Assembly: GCF_030269925.1 (NCBI RefSeq)
Contig: NC_085131.1
Location: 3,300,001-3,364,000 of the forward strand
Source: Bombyx mori
Taxonomy: Eukaryota; Arthropoda; Insecta; Lepidoptera; Bombycidae
DNA: 64,000 bases
Direction of reading: 5' to 3'
Under the pieces are notes generated by a model that was given only the letters and a program-made list of their open reading frames with translations, was not told the DNA's origin and ran no database searches. The number at the start of each line of letters is the position of its first letter. Position 1 is the stretch's first letter. Shown in pieces: positions 49,101-51,492 of the stretch. The position numbers and the translations under genes are program-made.

Positions 49101-49377
49101 CGGACTCACAAGAGGCCCTACCACCAGTAAAACCTACCTACCTTACCTACGTACTTGTTTTTCAGTTGGTGCATGGAAACTCAGTAGAACCCGAACAATG
49201 CCTGCAGCAGGAACAACGGCTATCGACGCTTACATGGCACAAAGAGAAGAACTCCACCAACCTATATTCATTCAGGTGGAACAAAATGAAAACTGTGAAG
49301 AACCGAACTCCGCCTTCTTAGCTAGGAGCAGTATTTTAGTTATGATTGTATGTGTAATATTACAGGTATTCGCCTAA
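1036..49377 (+). CDS. Polycalin: giant secreted/GPI-anchored protein of 19 tandem lipocalin domains (58 exons)
   Basis: Joining all exons that fit phase gives one 3,433-residue reading frame with no stop. A signal exon (1036-1161) is followed by 19 sets of three exons with phases 0-1, 1-1 and 1-0. Each domain shows the lipocalin G-x-W start, a T-D-Y block, a W-K-L-S-R block and four cysteines (GQC, G-x-C, Y-S/A/G-C, x-C-F), which would make two disulfides. The first 15-18 residues of each domain sit at the 3' end of the previous domain's third exon, so exon and domain borders are offset. Lepidopteran midgut polycalins (chlorophyllide A binding protein, P252) are known to bind chlorophyll derivatives and to act as Cry1A-binding brush-border proteins; assignment here is by architecture and motif recall. 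The last exon ends in a hydrophobic stretch after an Asn-Ser-Ala site, suggesting a GPI anchor. Domains 6-8 duplicate domains 3-5 exactly; without them the protein would have 16 domains and 2,895 residues. Confidence 0.93.
1451..1706 (-). repeat. Short Bm1-like SINE copy
   Basis: Poly(T) then ATTGCTTAGATG at the left and CCACCAGTAA at the right mark the reverse complement of the short element form. It lies in polycalin intron 1. Confidence 0.85.
2121..2366 (+). repeat. Short Bm1-like SINE copy
   Basis: Runs from TTACTAGTGG to CTATCTAAGCAATAA plus A-tail; diverged from the other copies. Lies in polycalin intron 1. Confidence 0.8.
2612..2750 (+). repeat. Retroelement 3' end with GATTT tandem tail
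   Basis: A 120-bp body (CCGCTGAGTTTCTTGCC ... TTGAATAAA) ends in four GATTT units at 2731-2750, a tail style seen in several insect LINE/SINE families. An A-rich block precedes it (2520-2611). Confidence 0.6.
2751..4975. other. Remainder of polycalin intron 1, no gene seen
   Basis: AT-rich with no splice-compatible lipocalin exon on either strand. A GC-richer island at about 4,300-4,570 (an 81-codon open frame without family resemblance) is compositionally foreign and may be transposon debris. Midgut enhancers could lie here but nothing identifies them. Confidence 0.5.
4976..6145 (+). CDS. Polycalin domain 1 (exons 4976-5180, 5426-5512, 5913-6145)
   Basis: The first exon opens with F-L-G-K-W-Y-E-V, the lipocalin G-x-W signature, at about residue 43. 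The second carries L-L-T-D-Y-N-N-F and the third cysteine. The third is the most divergent in the gene: the usual W-S-W-K-L-S-R is replaced by Y-I-W-H-L-G-R, although S-A-C-F and L-P-G-Q-C remain. Exon lengths are 205, 87 and 233 nt and all junctions stay in frame. Being first in the chain and unlike the A-B-C classes of the middle domains, it probably separated early. The intron before it is 3.8 kb. Confidence 0.92.
6787..10406 (+). CDS. Polycalin domain 2 (exons 6787-7000, 9137-9232, 10177-10406)
   Basis: G-V-W-H-E-I opens the domain, V-L-A-T-D-Y-V-N-Y is in the second exon and Y-S-W-I-V-S-R-T-R in the third; all four cysteines are present. Exon lengths are 214, 96 and 230 nt. The first intron (7001-9136) is stretched to 2.1 kb by SINE and LINE debris. 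The last donor is the weaker GTCAGT rather than GTAAGT. The following intron contains the left breakpoint of the 6.8-kb tandem duplication. Confidence 0.92.
7395..7860 (+). repeat. Degenerate SINE fragment followed by a short Bm1-like SINE
   Basis: 7395-7480 keeps only the ACGAAGCAGTCCCGCGTTCC portion. 7619-7860 is a near-complete short copy from TTACTGGTGG to the CTAAGCAATAAAA tail. Both are in the first intron of domain 2. Confidence 0.75.
8293..8475 (+). pseudogene. Reverse transcriptase C-terminal remnant
   Basis: Reads G-R-G-R-P-K-K-E-W-M-D-C-V-K-D-D-M and W-K-E-K-I-C-C, broken by a stop. The same tail recurs at 30835-31175, 44106-44275 and 56380-56750, so this is one LINE family (probably RTE-like). 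Confidence 0.7.
8728..8975 (+). repeat. tRNA-derived SINE, unassigned family
   Basis: A tRNA-like head with an A-box-like TGGTGTAGTGGTAAGTG, then a GT/TA-rich body and a short AAATAAAATAAAAAA tail. It does not match the Bm1-like copies. Confidence 0.5.
9505..9650. repeat. Dispersed repeat with (CAT) tract and GCTGGACATAGGCCTC core
   Basis: A TCATCATCATCATCATC tract adjoins CAGTGCTGGACATAGGCCTC, a core I recall as very common in lepidopteran genomes. Lies in the second intron of domain 2. Confidence 0.6.
10850..11091 (-). repeat. tRNA-derived SINE, second family (copy 2 at 17635-17876)
   Basis: On the minus strand a tRNA-like head (A box in GATGGTGCAGTAGTTAAT, B box near GGATTTGATTCCC) leads to a body containing TTTGTCTGGGTGTTTATTATC. 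The same body and head occur in the opposite orientation at 35556-35797. The second copy is carried by the 6.8-kb duplication. Confidence 0.7.
11285..11535 (+). repeat. Bm1-like SINE next to domain 3 acceptor (copy 2 at 18070-18320)
   Basis: CTGCCGTGAAGCAGTAATGCG to CACCCATCTAATAAATT. Its A/T tail blends into the polypyrimidine tract of the domain 3 first exon (acceptor 11564-11565), so the SINE may supply part of the splice signal. Confidence 0.75.
11566..13169 (+). CDS. Polycalin domain 3, class A (exons 11566-11782, 12013-12108, 12940-13169)
   Basis: Class A is defined by Y-M-G-x-W-H-E/D-I-E and by T-T-x-T-D-Y-W-V-L in exon two. Exon lengths are 217, 96 and 230 nt, identical in domains 6, 9 and 12. 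The third exon reads V-T-A-W-K-L-S-R instead of V-W-S-W-K. It has two in-frame acceptor AGs six bases apart (12938-12939 and 12944-12945); the upstream one keeps the family length and was chosen. A SINE ends only about 30 bp before the first acceptor. Confidence 0.92.
12296..12353. repeat. AATAATAAT / TTTATTTA microsatellite (copy 2 at 19081-19138)
   Basis: An AAT tract passes directly into a TTTA tract. Its unit number is the same in both copies of the duplication, which argues for a very young duplication or an artefact. Confidence 0.85.
12641..12905. mobile_element. hAT-like non-autonomous element with target-site duplication (copy 2 at 19426-19690)
   Basis: TATCTTAGAA flanks both sides (12631-12640 and 12906-12915). 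The ends, CAGCCTTTCTCAAAGTGGG and its imperfect inverse at the right (GTTTGGGAGCCCCT), resemble short hAT termini, and 8-bp duplications are usual for that superfamily. No coding capacity. Confidence 0.75.
13492..15185 (+). CDS. Polycalin domain 4, class B (exons 13492-13708, 14250-14342, 14956-15185)
   Basis: Class B opens F-Q-G-x-W and E-A-Y-P-K, has I-P-Y-W-I-x-S-T-D-Y in exon two, and L-A-P-G-E-P-V in exon three. Exon lengths are 217, 93 and 230 nt, the same in domains 7, 10 and 13. All four cysteines are present. The intron between its second and third exons carries a TATACTAATATTATAAAG-type dispersed repeat. Confidence 0.92.
13880..14032 (-). repeat. Truncated Bm1-like SINE (copy 2 at 20665-20817)
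   Basis: TTTTTTTATTGCTTAGATGG followed by an internally shortened body; ends within GACTGCCCC. In the first intron of domain 4. Confidence 0.7.
14636..14868. repeat. Dispersed repeat, TATACTAATATTATAAAG type (copy 2 at 21421-21653)
   Basis: Starts CTATACTAATATTATAAAG, contains CTACTGGACCGATTTGAAAA and ends GAAGCGAGGGCGGGTCGCTAG. This architecture is shared with 27240-27522 and, inverted, with 46586-46900. Class (LINE 3' end or Helitron-like) is not settled. Confidence 0.6.
15287..15365 (-). repeat. Very degenerate Bm1-like SINE piece (copy 2 at 22072-22150)
   Basis: Only GGCCCACCTGGTGT and a nearby TATAGACATC resemble the element. In the intron before domain 5. Confidence 0.35.
16094..17287 (+). 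CDS. Polycalin domain 5, class C (exons 16094-16301, 16628-16723, 17061-17287)
   Basis: Class C opens Y-L-G-R-W-R-L-I-E-S-Y, has Y-G-C-V-N in exon two and V-D-R-S-D-A-A-C-F in exon three. Exon lengths are 208, 96 and 227 nt, matching domains 8 and 11 exactly and domain 14 except for one codon. Its donor is GTAAAT. The intron that follows holds the junction of the tandem duplication at about 17,361-17,366. Confidence 0.92.
18351..19954 (+). CDS. Polycalin domain 6, class A, copy of domain 3 (exons 18351-18567, 18798-18893, 19725-19954)
   Basis: This is domain 3 displaced by 6,785 bp. The encoded residues are identical where compared, and so are the introns, including the hAT-like element and the microsatellite. 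It is in frame and would be functional if the duplication is real. The tandem acceptor of domain 3 is also repeated, at 19723-19724 and 19729-19730. Confidence 0.88.
20277..21970 (+). CDS. Polycalin domain 7, class B, copy of domain 4 (exons 20277-20493, 21035-21127, 21741-21970)
   Basis: Second copy of domain 4 at a 6,785-bp offset, with the same exon sequence, donor and acceptor bases and intron repeats. No difference from domain 4 was seen. A false duplication in the assembly would remove this domain from the real protein. Confidence 0.88.
22879..24072 (+). CDS. Polycalin domain 8, class C, copy of domain 5 (exons 22879-23086, 23413-23508, 23846-24072)
   Basis: Second copy of domain 5. 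Unlike domain 5, its 3' flanking intron continues into unique sequence beyond about 24,151, so this copy keeps the ancestral right flank of the class C domain. Splicing onward into domain 9 is in phase 0. Confidence 0.88.
24389..26217 (+). CDS. Polycalin domain 9, class A (exons 24389-24605, 24683-24778, 25988-26217)
   Basis: Y-M-G-L-W-H-D-I-E-R-Y opens the domain and T-T-Q-T-D-Y-W-V-L is in exon two. Exon lengths are 217, 96 and 230 nt. The third exon begins V-S-S-W-K-L-S-R. The first intron is only 77 bp, the shortest in the gene, while the second is 1.2 kb. It is clearly diverged from domains 3/6, so this A-B-C block predates the identical duplication. Confidence 0.93.
24845..24925 (+). 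repeat. Degenerate Bm1-like SINE fragment
   Basis: GTAAAGCAGTTATACGTTTTGGTTCGAAGGGTGG is recognisable in halves as the central region of the element. In the second intron of domain 9. Confidence 0.5.
24926..25987. other. Domain 9 second intron, no gene seen
   Basis: Unique-looking AT-rich sequence. 25420-25810 has a more balanced base composition and ends in GCGCTAAATAAAC, which could be the end of an old retroelement; no coding similarity was recognised. Confidence 0.45.
26588..27800 (+). CDS. Polycalin domain 10, class B (exons 26588-26804, 26921-27013, 27571-27800)
   Basis: F-Q-G-I-W-N-E-V-E-A-Y-P-K opens the domain; Asn replaces the usual His after Trp. I-P-Y-W-I-I-S-T-D-Y follows in exon two and I-W-S-W-K-L-S-R-T-R in exon three. 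Exon lengths are 217, 93 and 230 nt, the class B pattern. The last donor is GTGAGT. Confidence 0.93.
27240..27522. repeat. Dispersed repeat with GGCTGGACCGATTTGGCTA core
   Basis: Shares the CTGGACCGATTTG core with the 14636 copy and ends GTATACCGGGTCAGCTAG, a typical end of this class in moths. In the second intron of domain 10. Confidence 0.6.
28226..29137 (+). CDS. Polycalin domain 11, class C (exons 28226-28433, 28511-28606, 28911-29137)
   Basis: Y-L-G-R-W-R-L-I-E-S-Y-P opens the domain, with Y-G-C-V-N and D-R-S-D-A-A-C-F further on. Exon lengths are 208, 96 and 227 nt. The introns are short (77 and 304 bp); the second is mostly a small inverted-repeat element. The 3' flanking intron is visibly homologous to that of domain 8 but is interrupted by a SINE. 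Confidence 0.93.
28641..28854. mobile_element. Small inverted-repeat element, TA-flanked (mariner-like MITE)
   Basis: The left end CTATTCCAATTACGAAGTCCC (in halves at 28643-28663) and the right end GGGACTTCGTAATTGGAATAG (28832-28852) are exact inverses for 21 bp. Flanking TATA on both sides fits a TA target duplication. It fills most of the 304-bp intron of domain 11. Confidence 0.85.
29223..29449 (-). repeat. Short Bm1-like SINE in the domain 11-12 intron
   Basis: Poly(T) with ATTGCTTAGATGG at left and CCACCAGTAATG at right. It interrupts intron sequence that is continuous in the paralogous domain 8-9 intron (24140-24200), so it arrived after the A-B-C blocks separated. Its insertion point matches the duplication breakpoint position. 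Confidence 0.85.
29577..31467 (+). CDS. Polycalin domain 12, class A (exons 29577-29793, 30469-30564, 31238-31467)
   Basis: Y-M-G-L-W-H-E-I-E-R-Y opens the domain. Exon two has T-I-E-T-D-Y-W-V-L-S-T-D-Y, and exon three V-I-S-W-K-L-S-R. Exon lengths are 217, 96 and 230 nt. Both introns carry retroelements: a full-length Bm1-like SINE and a reverse-transcriptase fragment. The last donor is GTACAA, weaker than usual. Confidence 0.92.
29935..30363 (-). repeat. Full-length Bm1-like SINE with tRNA-like head
   Basis: Read on the minus strand, it starts with a tRNA-like head whose B box is a near-perfect GTTCGAATCCCG (30310-30325), then about 130 bp of body, then the common TTACTGGTGGTAGG... 3' half. 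About 430 bp. It defines the 5' end that the short copies lack. First intron of domain 12. Confidence 0.8.
30835..31175 (-). pseudogene. Reverse transcriptase C-terminal remnant
   Basis: Minus strand reads [14 protein letters not shown] and G-R-G-R-P-K-K-K-W-M-D-C, ending C-C-P-D-P-R. One stop interrupts the upstream part (G-W-stop-G-H-V). Same family as 56380-56750. Confidence 0.75.
31554..33087 (+). CDS. Polycalin domain 13, class B (exons 31554-31770, 32201-32293, 32858-33087)
   Basis: F-Q-G-I-W-H-E-I-E-A-Y-P-K opens the domain. I-P-Y-W-I-V-S-T-D-Y is in exon two and L-A-P-G-E-P-V in exon three, where V-G-Q-C replaces P-G-Q-C. Exon lengths are 217, 93 and 230 nt. A 280-bp inverted-repeat element with TTAA flanks sits in the second intron. 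Confidence 0.93.
32470..32749. mobile_element. Inverted-repeat element with TTAA flanks
   Basis: The two ends (from GCTGGGTACTCACCTAG at the left to CTAGGTGAGTACCCAGC at the right) are inverse for about 48 bp with three or four mismatches. TTAA abuts both ends (32466-32469, 32750-32753), as in piggyBac-type insertions. The interior is unusually GC-rich and itself palindromic (CCGCCAAGTGGCGG). No transposase. Second intron of domain 13. Confidence 0.85.
33428..33682 (-). repeat. Short Bm1-like SINE copy
   Basis: TTTTTTTTATTGCTTAATTGG to CCTACCACCAGTA. In the domain 13-14 intron. Confidence 0.8.
33716..33830 (-). repeat. SINE fragment of the GGGCCGTATGCTCGTC-tailed type
   Basis: Reverse complement of the element also seen at 35205-35336 and 58180-58275; its body includes GCATACGGCCCACCTGATC. 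This second tail type is related to, but distinct from, the CTAAGCAATAAAA-tailed copies. Confidence 0.6.
33971..36401 (+). CDS. Polycalin domain 14, class C (exons 33971-34175, 35382-35477, 36175-36401)
   Basis: Y-T-G-R-W-R-L-I-E-S-Y-P-S opens the domain. Exon two has the less usual Y-S-C-A-N-Q-G-N-N, and exon three W-S-W-K-L-A-R and D-R-S-D-T-A-C-F. Exon lengths are 205, 96 and 227 nt, one codon shorter than the other class C domains. It is the last member of the regular A-B-C series. Confidence 0.92.
34265..34632 (+). pseudogene. Reverse transcriptase C-terminal remnant, second LINE family
   Basis: Reads Y-F-D-H-I-A-R-R-D, then V-V-G-H-I-D-G-R-S-S-R-G-R-S-P-T-R-W-S-D, with W-G-S-I-L further on. 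One upstream stop. A shorter relative is at 55445-55620. First intron of domain 14. Confidence 0.7.
34770..34950 (+). repeat. Old, diverged Bm1-like SINE
   Basis: CTGCCGCGAAGCAGTAATGCG is retained; the rest is strongly mutated and the tail is lost. Confidence 0.6.
35205..35336 (+). repeat. SINE with GGGCCGTATGCTGG...CAAGGGCAATAAAAA tail
   Basis: Contains CTCTGCCCCTGGCATTGCTG and ends in an A-rich tail 45 bp before the acceptor of domain 14 exon two. Confidence 0.7.
35556..35797 (+). repeat. tRNA-derived SINE, second family
   Basis: Head GATGGCGCATTAGTAAACCG and B-box-like GATTTCGATTCTC, then TTTGTCTGGGTGTTTATTATC. Opposite orientation to the copies at 10850 and 17635. Confidence 0.7.
36433..36672. 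mobile_element. Inverted-repeat element, TA-flanked, 40-bp ends
   Basis: The left end (36431-36470, beginning TAATTCGACGCTTGAAAGG) and right end (36635-36674) are inverse over 40 bp with two mismatches. TA on both sides suggests a mariner-type target duplication. In the domain 14-15 intron, starting 30 bp after the exon donor. Confidence 0.85.
36820..36960 (+). repeat. Degenerate Bm1-like SINE
   Basis: ATTGAAGGGTGGGGCAGCC is preserved; the remainder is diverged. Confidence 0.6.
37451..39634 (+). CDS. Polycalin domain 15 (exons 37451-37670, 38536-38625, 39402-39634)
   Basis: Y-L-G-L-W-Y-N-I-E-S-Y-P-T opens the domain; the start resembles class A but exon lengths (220, 90, 233 nt) do not. Exon two has V-L-T-T-D-Y-S-S-Y and Y-S-C-A-N. 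Exon three has V-Y-S-W-K-L-S-R and the odd G-H-N-E-R-G-C-F in place of D-Q-S-D. The linker to the next domain is V-A-E-N-Q rather than D-P-N-I-P. Confidence 0.91.
37951..38169 (-). repeat. Short Bm1-like SINE copy with internal gap
   Basis: CTTTTTTATTGCTCAGATGG to CTACTACCAGTAA; lacks about 30 bp near the 3' end of the element. Confidence 0.75.
38170..39401. other. Parts of the two domain 15 introns, no gene seen
   Basis: Apart from the 90-nt second exon (38536-38625) there is no coding sequence. 38315-38405 is GC-rich with GATCGAACCCCACACGGGG, a possible tRNA-like repeat head. 38960-39040 resembles 59680-59750 (GTTTCATCG ... CTAAAGAAGTTTCACT), a shared but unidentified repeat. Confidence 0.45.
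39848..41623 (+). CDS. Polycalin domain 16 (exons 39848-40055, 40971-41063, 41391-41623)
   Basis: F-S-G-T-W-H-E-V-A-R-F-P opens the domain. Exon two has V-L-A-T-D-Y-T-E-Y; a competing upstream AG at about 40,930 would break the frame, so 40971 was chosen. Exon three has V-V-T-N-N-I-D-L-F-E and ends L-P-G-P-C-D-E-R, where Pro replaces Gln in the usual G-Q-C. Exon lengths are 208, 93 and 233 nt. Confidence 0.9.
40243..40540 (-). repeat. Bm1-like SINE, longer than the short form
   Basis: Short form 40243-40480, then a 50-bp extension (GCGGGTTTGATTTTTATTACACG) that matches the body of the full-length copies. The tRNA head is missing. Confidence 0.75.
40555..40740 (+). repeat. Diverged Bm1-like SINE
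   Basis: CTGCCATGAAGCAGTCACGC and GTGGGACAGCCGTTGTAG identify it. Adjacent to, and opposite in orientation from, the previous copy. Confidence 0.65.
42142..43861 (+). CDS. Polycalin domain 17 (exons 42142-42352, 42912-43007, 43635-43861)
   Basis: Y-M-G-R-W-I-E-I-A-R-Y-P opens the domain; Ile replaces the usual His or Arg. Exon two has I-L-A-T-D-Y-T-N-Y and Y-S-C-R-N. Exon three has V-G-S-W-K-L-S-R-T-T and S-E-D-T-C-F, and ends with C-E-T-I-T-G-V-Q. Exon lengths are 211, 96 and 227 nt. Confidence 0.91.
43116..43400. other. Domain 17 second intron, compositionally distinct block
   Basis: GC-richer than its surroundings and open on the minus strand for 72 codons, with no family recognised. Likely a repeat fragment; no splice-compatible exon. 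Confidence 0.4.
44000..44275 (+). repeat. Degenerate SINE joined to reverse-transcriptase remnant
   Basis: 44000-44105 is a worn Bm1-like copy (CTACTGGTGGTAG to CCATCTAAGTATTAAAC). 44106-44275 matches the D-C-V-K-E-D-M-R and C-Y-A-D-P-T end of the LINE family at 56380. In the domain 17-18 intron. Confidence 0.6.
44478..46564 (+). CDS. Polycalin domain 18 (exons 44478-44685, 45359-45439, 46338-46564)
   Basis: Y-L-G-W-W-H-E-I-E-R-Y-P opens the domain. The middle exon is the shortest of the gene (81 nt) because the strand before D-I-W-V-L-A-T-D-Y is missing about five residues. The third exon reads W-S-A-K-H-S-K-A-R in place of W-S-W-K-L-S-R-T, losing the conserved Trp and Arg. With these losses the domain may bind ligand poorly, but it keeps its cysteines and frame. 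Confidence 0.89.
45540..45960 (+). pseudogene. Retroelement coding remnant, third LINE type
   Basis: Contains R-P-R-G-R-S-P-M-R-G-T-D-K-I-K at about 45,760-45,810, like the R-G-R-P-x-x-R-W tails of reverse transcriptases. Frames are broken. It follows the domain 18 second exon, whose open frame runs into it. Confidence 0.5.
45985..46315 (-). repeat. SINE fragment plus GC-rich repeat
   Basis: 45985-46100 is a minus-strand Bm1-like piece (TTTTTTATTGCTAAGATGG). 46100-46315 is GC-rich with GACATGCCCTGCCCTCCATC, of unknown class. It ends 20 bp before the domain 18 third exon acceptor. Confidence 0.5.
46586..46900. repeat. Dispersed repeat, CTAATATTATAAAG type, inverted
   Basis: Begins TTACTAGCTTTTGCCCGCG and ends AGCTTTATAATATTAGTATAG, the reverse of the start of the copy at 14636. 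Starts about 20 bp after the domain 18 donor. Confidence 0.65.
46901..47629. other. Domain 18-19 intron remainder, no gene seen
   Basis: Strongly AT-rich (47150-47330 especially), without open frames or recognised repeats. Confidence 0.5.
47630..49377 (+). CDS. Polycalin domain 19 and C-terminal tail (exons 47630-47852, 48431-48526, 49166-49377)
   Basis: Y-T-G-T-W-Y-Q-I-E-R-Y opens the domain. The middle exon has V-L-T-T-D-Y-Q-S-Y, and the last exon starts V-G-A-W-K-L-S-R-T-R. In the last exon the fourth cysteine sits in E-N-C-E-E-P rather than x-C-F. Instead of a linker to another domain the chain runs on through N-S-A-F-L-A-R into about 15 hydrophobic residues and a TAA stop (49375-49377). 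A hydrophobic end without a basic cytoplasmic tail fits GPI-anchor attachment, with Asn-Ser-Ala as the candidate site. Confidence 0.89.
47945..48382 (-). repeat. Full-length Bm1-like SINE with tRNA-like head
   Basis: Same layout as 29935-30363: short-form half, a body with GCGGGTTTGATTTTTATTACG, and a tRNA-like head with B box around GTTCGAATCCCGC (48310-48323). Its head ends only about 50 bp before the acceptor of domain 19 exon two. Confidence 0.8.
48891..49130 (-). repeat. Short Bm1-like SINE copy
   Basis: TTTTTTTTTATTGCTTAGATG to CTACCACCAGTAA, close to the family consensus. Ends 35 bp before the last polycalin exon. Confidence 0.85.
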
Positions 49378-49449
49378 TGAATGTAATATTAACATAATTT
49401 AAGTTAAATTAAGTGTTTTTTGTATATTTTTTTATGTTTATAATCAAGA

Positions 49450-49455
49450 AATAAA
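49450..49455 (+). terminator. Polyadenylation signal of polycalin
   Basis: AATAAA lies 72 bp after the TAA stop, followed by a T-rich stretch. This gives a short 3' UTR of roughly 100 bp. Confidence 0.7.
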
Positions 49456-49470
49456 AGTTATTTTCTTTTA

Positions 49471-50604
49471 TTTACAAAAGACTTTTTATTCCTGTGTATG
49501 ATGGCATATCTGGCTTAAAATAGGGTCGTTCGCGTAGTACATAATAATATATAGTTCAGCAACCAATAAAACGTATTTCGTGACAATAGTTGCTGACAAG
49601 GAAGTCTGAGTGTAATACTGAGGTCGCGTAATAAAGTAGAGTCGCAGTCATAGATTATACACATAATATATTTGAGAGTCGCTGTCTTTGCTAGAAGTAA
49701 TAGTGTTCTGTGGTCGCTGTGGCCCTTAATATCGAGAACCGTTTCGACTTTGCCCGGCATAAGGCACTTCGCTCAATGTTACCAACTTACCGAAACCTAG
49801 AAGCAAATCACTATACTTCATAAAATATAGCTTGATCTCTACGACAGCTGTCAGTAAAGTCACGCCTATGAAGTTCTGAATTTCATAATAGTAGATCAAT
49901 TCCTGTAAATTGATTGTGAAAAAGCATCAGGAAAATCAAGCAGGGCTAAAAGGTTGAGTTACGCATATCCATAAACAAATCATATAAATAAAAAAAGGGA
50001 TATTCACTGATACAAAAAAATAGCTAAAAACGCTTAAACTTTCAAGCAAATGCAATCCTAAAAAAGTATTAACATTTCGTGCTTCCTCCTGTATTCTGAA
50101 TATACTAGGATGCGTTACATTTAATCTAGTTCTTAAAATATGTCCGATTAATAATACAACTGATACTGTTGTGTATTACAAAATCCGTTTACATTACTGC
50201 AGTGGGTTACACGTCTTCGCCATATTTATTGCCATTGACAAACACGCTATCAAAACTAACATTGAATTCAATTCAATTAATAATGAAGACTAGATATAAT
50301 ATCTATCATGATGAAAATACATTAATTGACAAAATTCTATAAAATTTCTTATGTAATACTTGCTGTACCTGTAATTCTTGCTTAATTATTTTATTCTGTA
50401 TCTGTTGTTAAAAAATTAAAACACGTGTGGCACTCGGGGACTGCCGCAGTAAAGCTATTGCATAGCATTTTTTATCAACTTATGCAACTATAATTAGACA
50501 ATAATAATTTAATATTAAAAACAATAATAATAAAATAAGACCACGCTATATTTATAAGCATGAACAAAAGCAAAACATTAACTGTCCCCTTCACACTCAT
50601 AAGC
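49471..50604. other. Intergenic region between polycalin and PP5, no gene seen
   Basis: AT-rich, no exon-like frames. A minus-strand 81-codon open frame (49515-49760) shows no family features. Confidence 0.55.
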
Positions 50605-50800
50605 TAGACCGCGCGAGAGAGAGATGGGCAGACTTTTCATGATGCGCATGCAGTGCAACGTCGCGCCTCGCGCTTATTCAGAAACACTACACGAGCGCAA
50701 CGTGTGAATGTGTTGAACGCGAGCTACGTGGTAGGCGAAGTGGGGTTGTTAGGTTTTATTTTCGTTACGGAATTTCTTGATTCGGTTGCCGCGCTCAAAA
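50605..50800 (+). promoter_or_regulatory. CpG-rich upstream region, candidate PP5 promoter
   Basis: In an AT-rich intergenic stretch this segment has many CpG steps (GCGCGAG, GCGCATGC, CGTCGCGCC, CGAGCGC, GAACGCGAG). It lies 0.7-0.9 kb before the phosphatase ATG and after the polycalin poly(A) signal. No TATA box or start site can be fixed from sequence alone. Confidence 0.35.
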
Positions 50801-50875
50801 CCCGCGATAAAAGCTATGCAATAGCATAAAAAGAATATTTGACTTGTCAGTCTTGTGATTTGACAGTCTTTGTTC

Positions 50876-50985
50876 TTTTTGTTCTAAAACAATGAGTGTG
50901 TGCGTGCGCATGAGTGTGTGTATGTGTGTTCGTGTGTTTGTGTGTACGTGCGTTTGCGTGCGTGTGTGGTGTGTGTAGTAAATAG
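50876..50985. repeat. Imperfect TG/CG microsatellite
   Basis: A run of alternating TG with interspersed CG (GTGTGTGCGTGCGC and similar) in the PP5 upstream region. Alternating purine-pyrimidine tracts of this sort are prone to length change and Z-DNA. Confidence 0.75.
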
Positions 50986-51204
50986 TACACGCTAAATTCA
51001 ATATTGGAAAGCGATAGGAATAATAATTTTGTGTTCAAAGTGATTTGCATCTGATTTTCGAGATTTAAGAGTAGTGCTCGAGGTGTTAATCAAAAAAGTT
51101 ATAATCACAAATAAATTCTGGGGATAAAGTTATTTAAGTGTACATTGTATTTGAAATGAAAAGAAATGCAACGCTTACAAATGCCAATTAACCATTACTT
51201 AATG

Positions 51205-51263
51205 GTAGTTTTCCAATTACAGAGCAGAGCATAAGCGCTCTTGTACTGTAATTGGAAAACGAC
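51205..51263. repeat. Inverted repeat able to form a long hairpin, 5' of PP5
   Basis: Arms GTTTTCCAATTACAG (51208-51222) and CTGTAATTGGAAAAC (51246-51260) are exact complements, and pairing extends partly inward through AGAGC/GCTCT. It lies 230 bp before the PP5 ATG, so it is in the 5' UTR, a 5' intron or the promoter. Confidence 0.75.
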
Positions 51264-51492
51264 CAAAAATACACGCAGCTAAGTTTCGTGAAAATTTTAT
51301 GTCTTAGTCCCATCACTATTGACCAGTGACGATTGATCTGTCATTTTCCATAAAAATTATTTTCGTGATTTGCGATTACTGATTGATTAGCATGTAAATC
51401 GGAAATCGGAATAGAAGTCTTTTAAAGATTAGGTATTGAAAATACTTGTTTAATTGATCTTATTGATTTCATCAATACTAAAACACGAGACA

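Noticed and set aside
50795..51050. His/Thr-rich minus-strand open frames
   Set aside because: They are translations of the TG/CG microsatellite.
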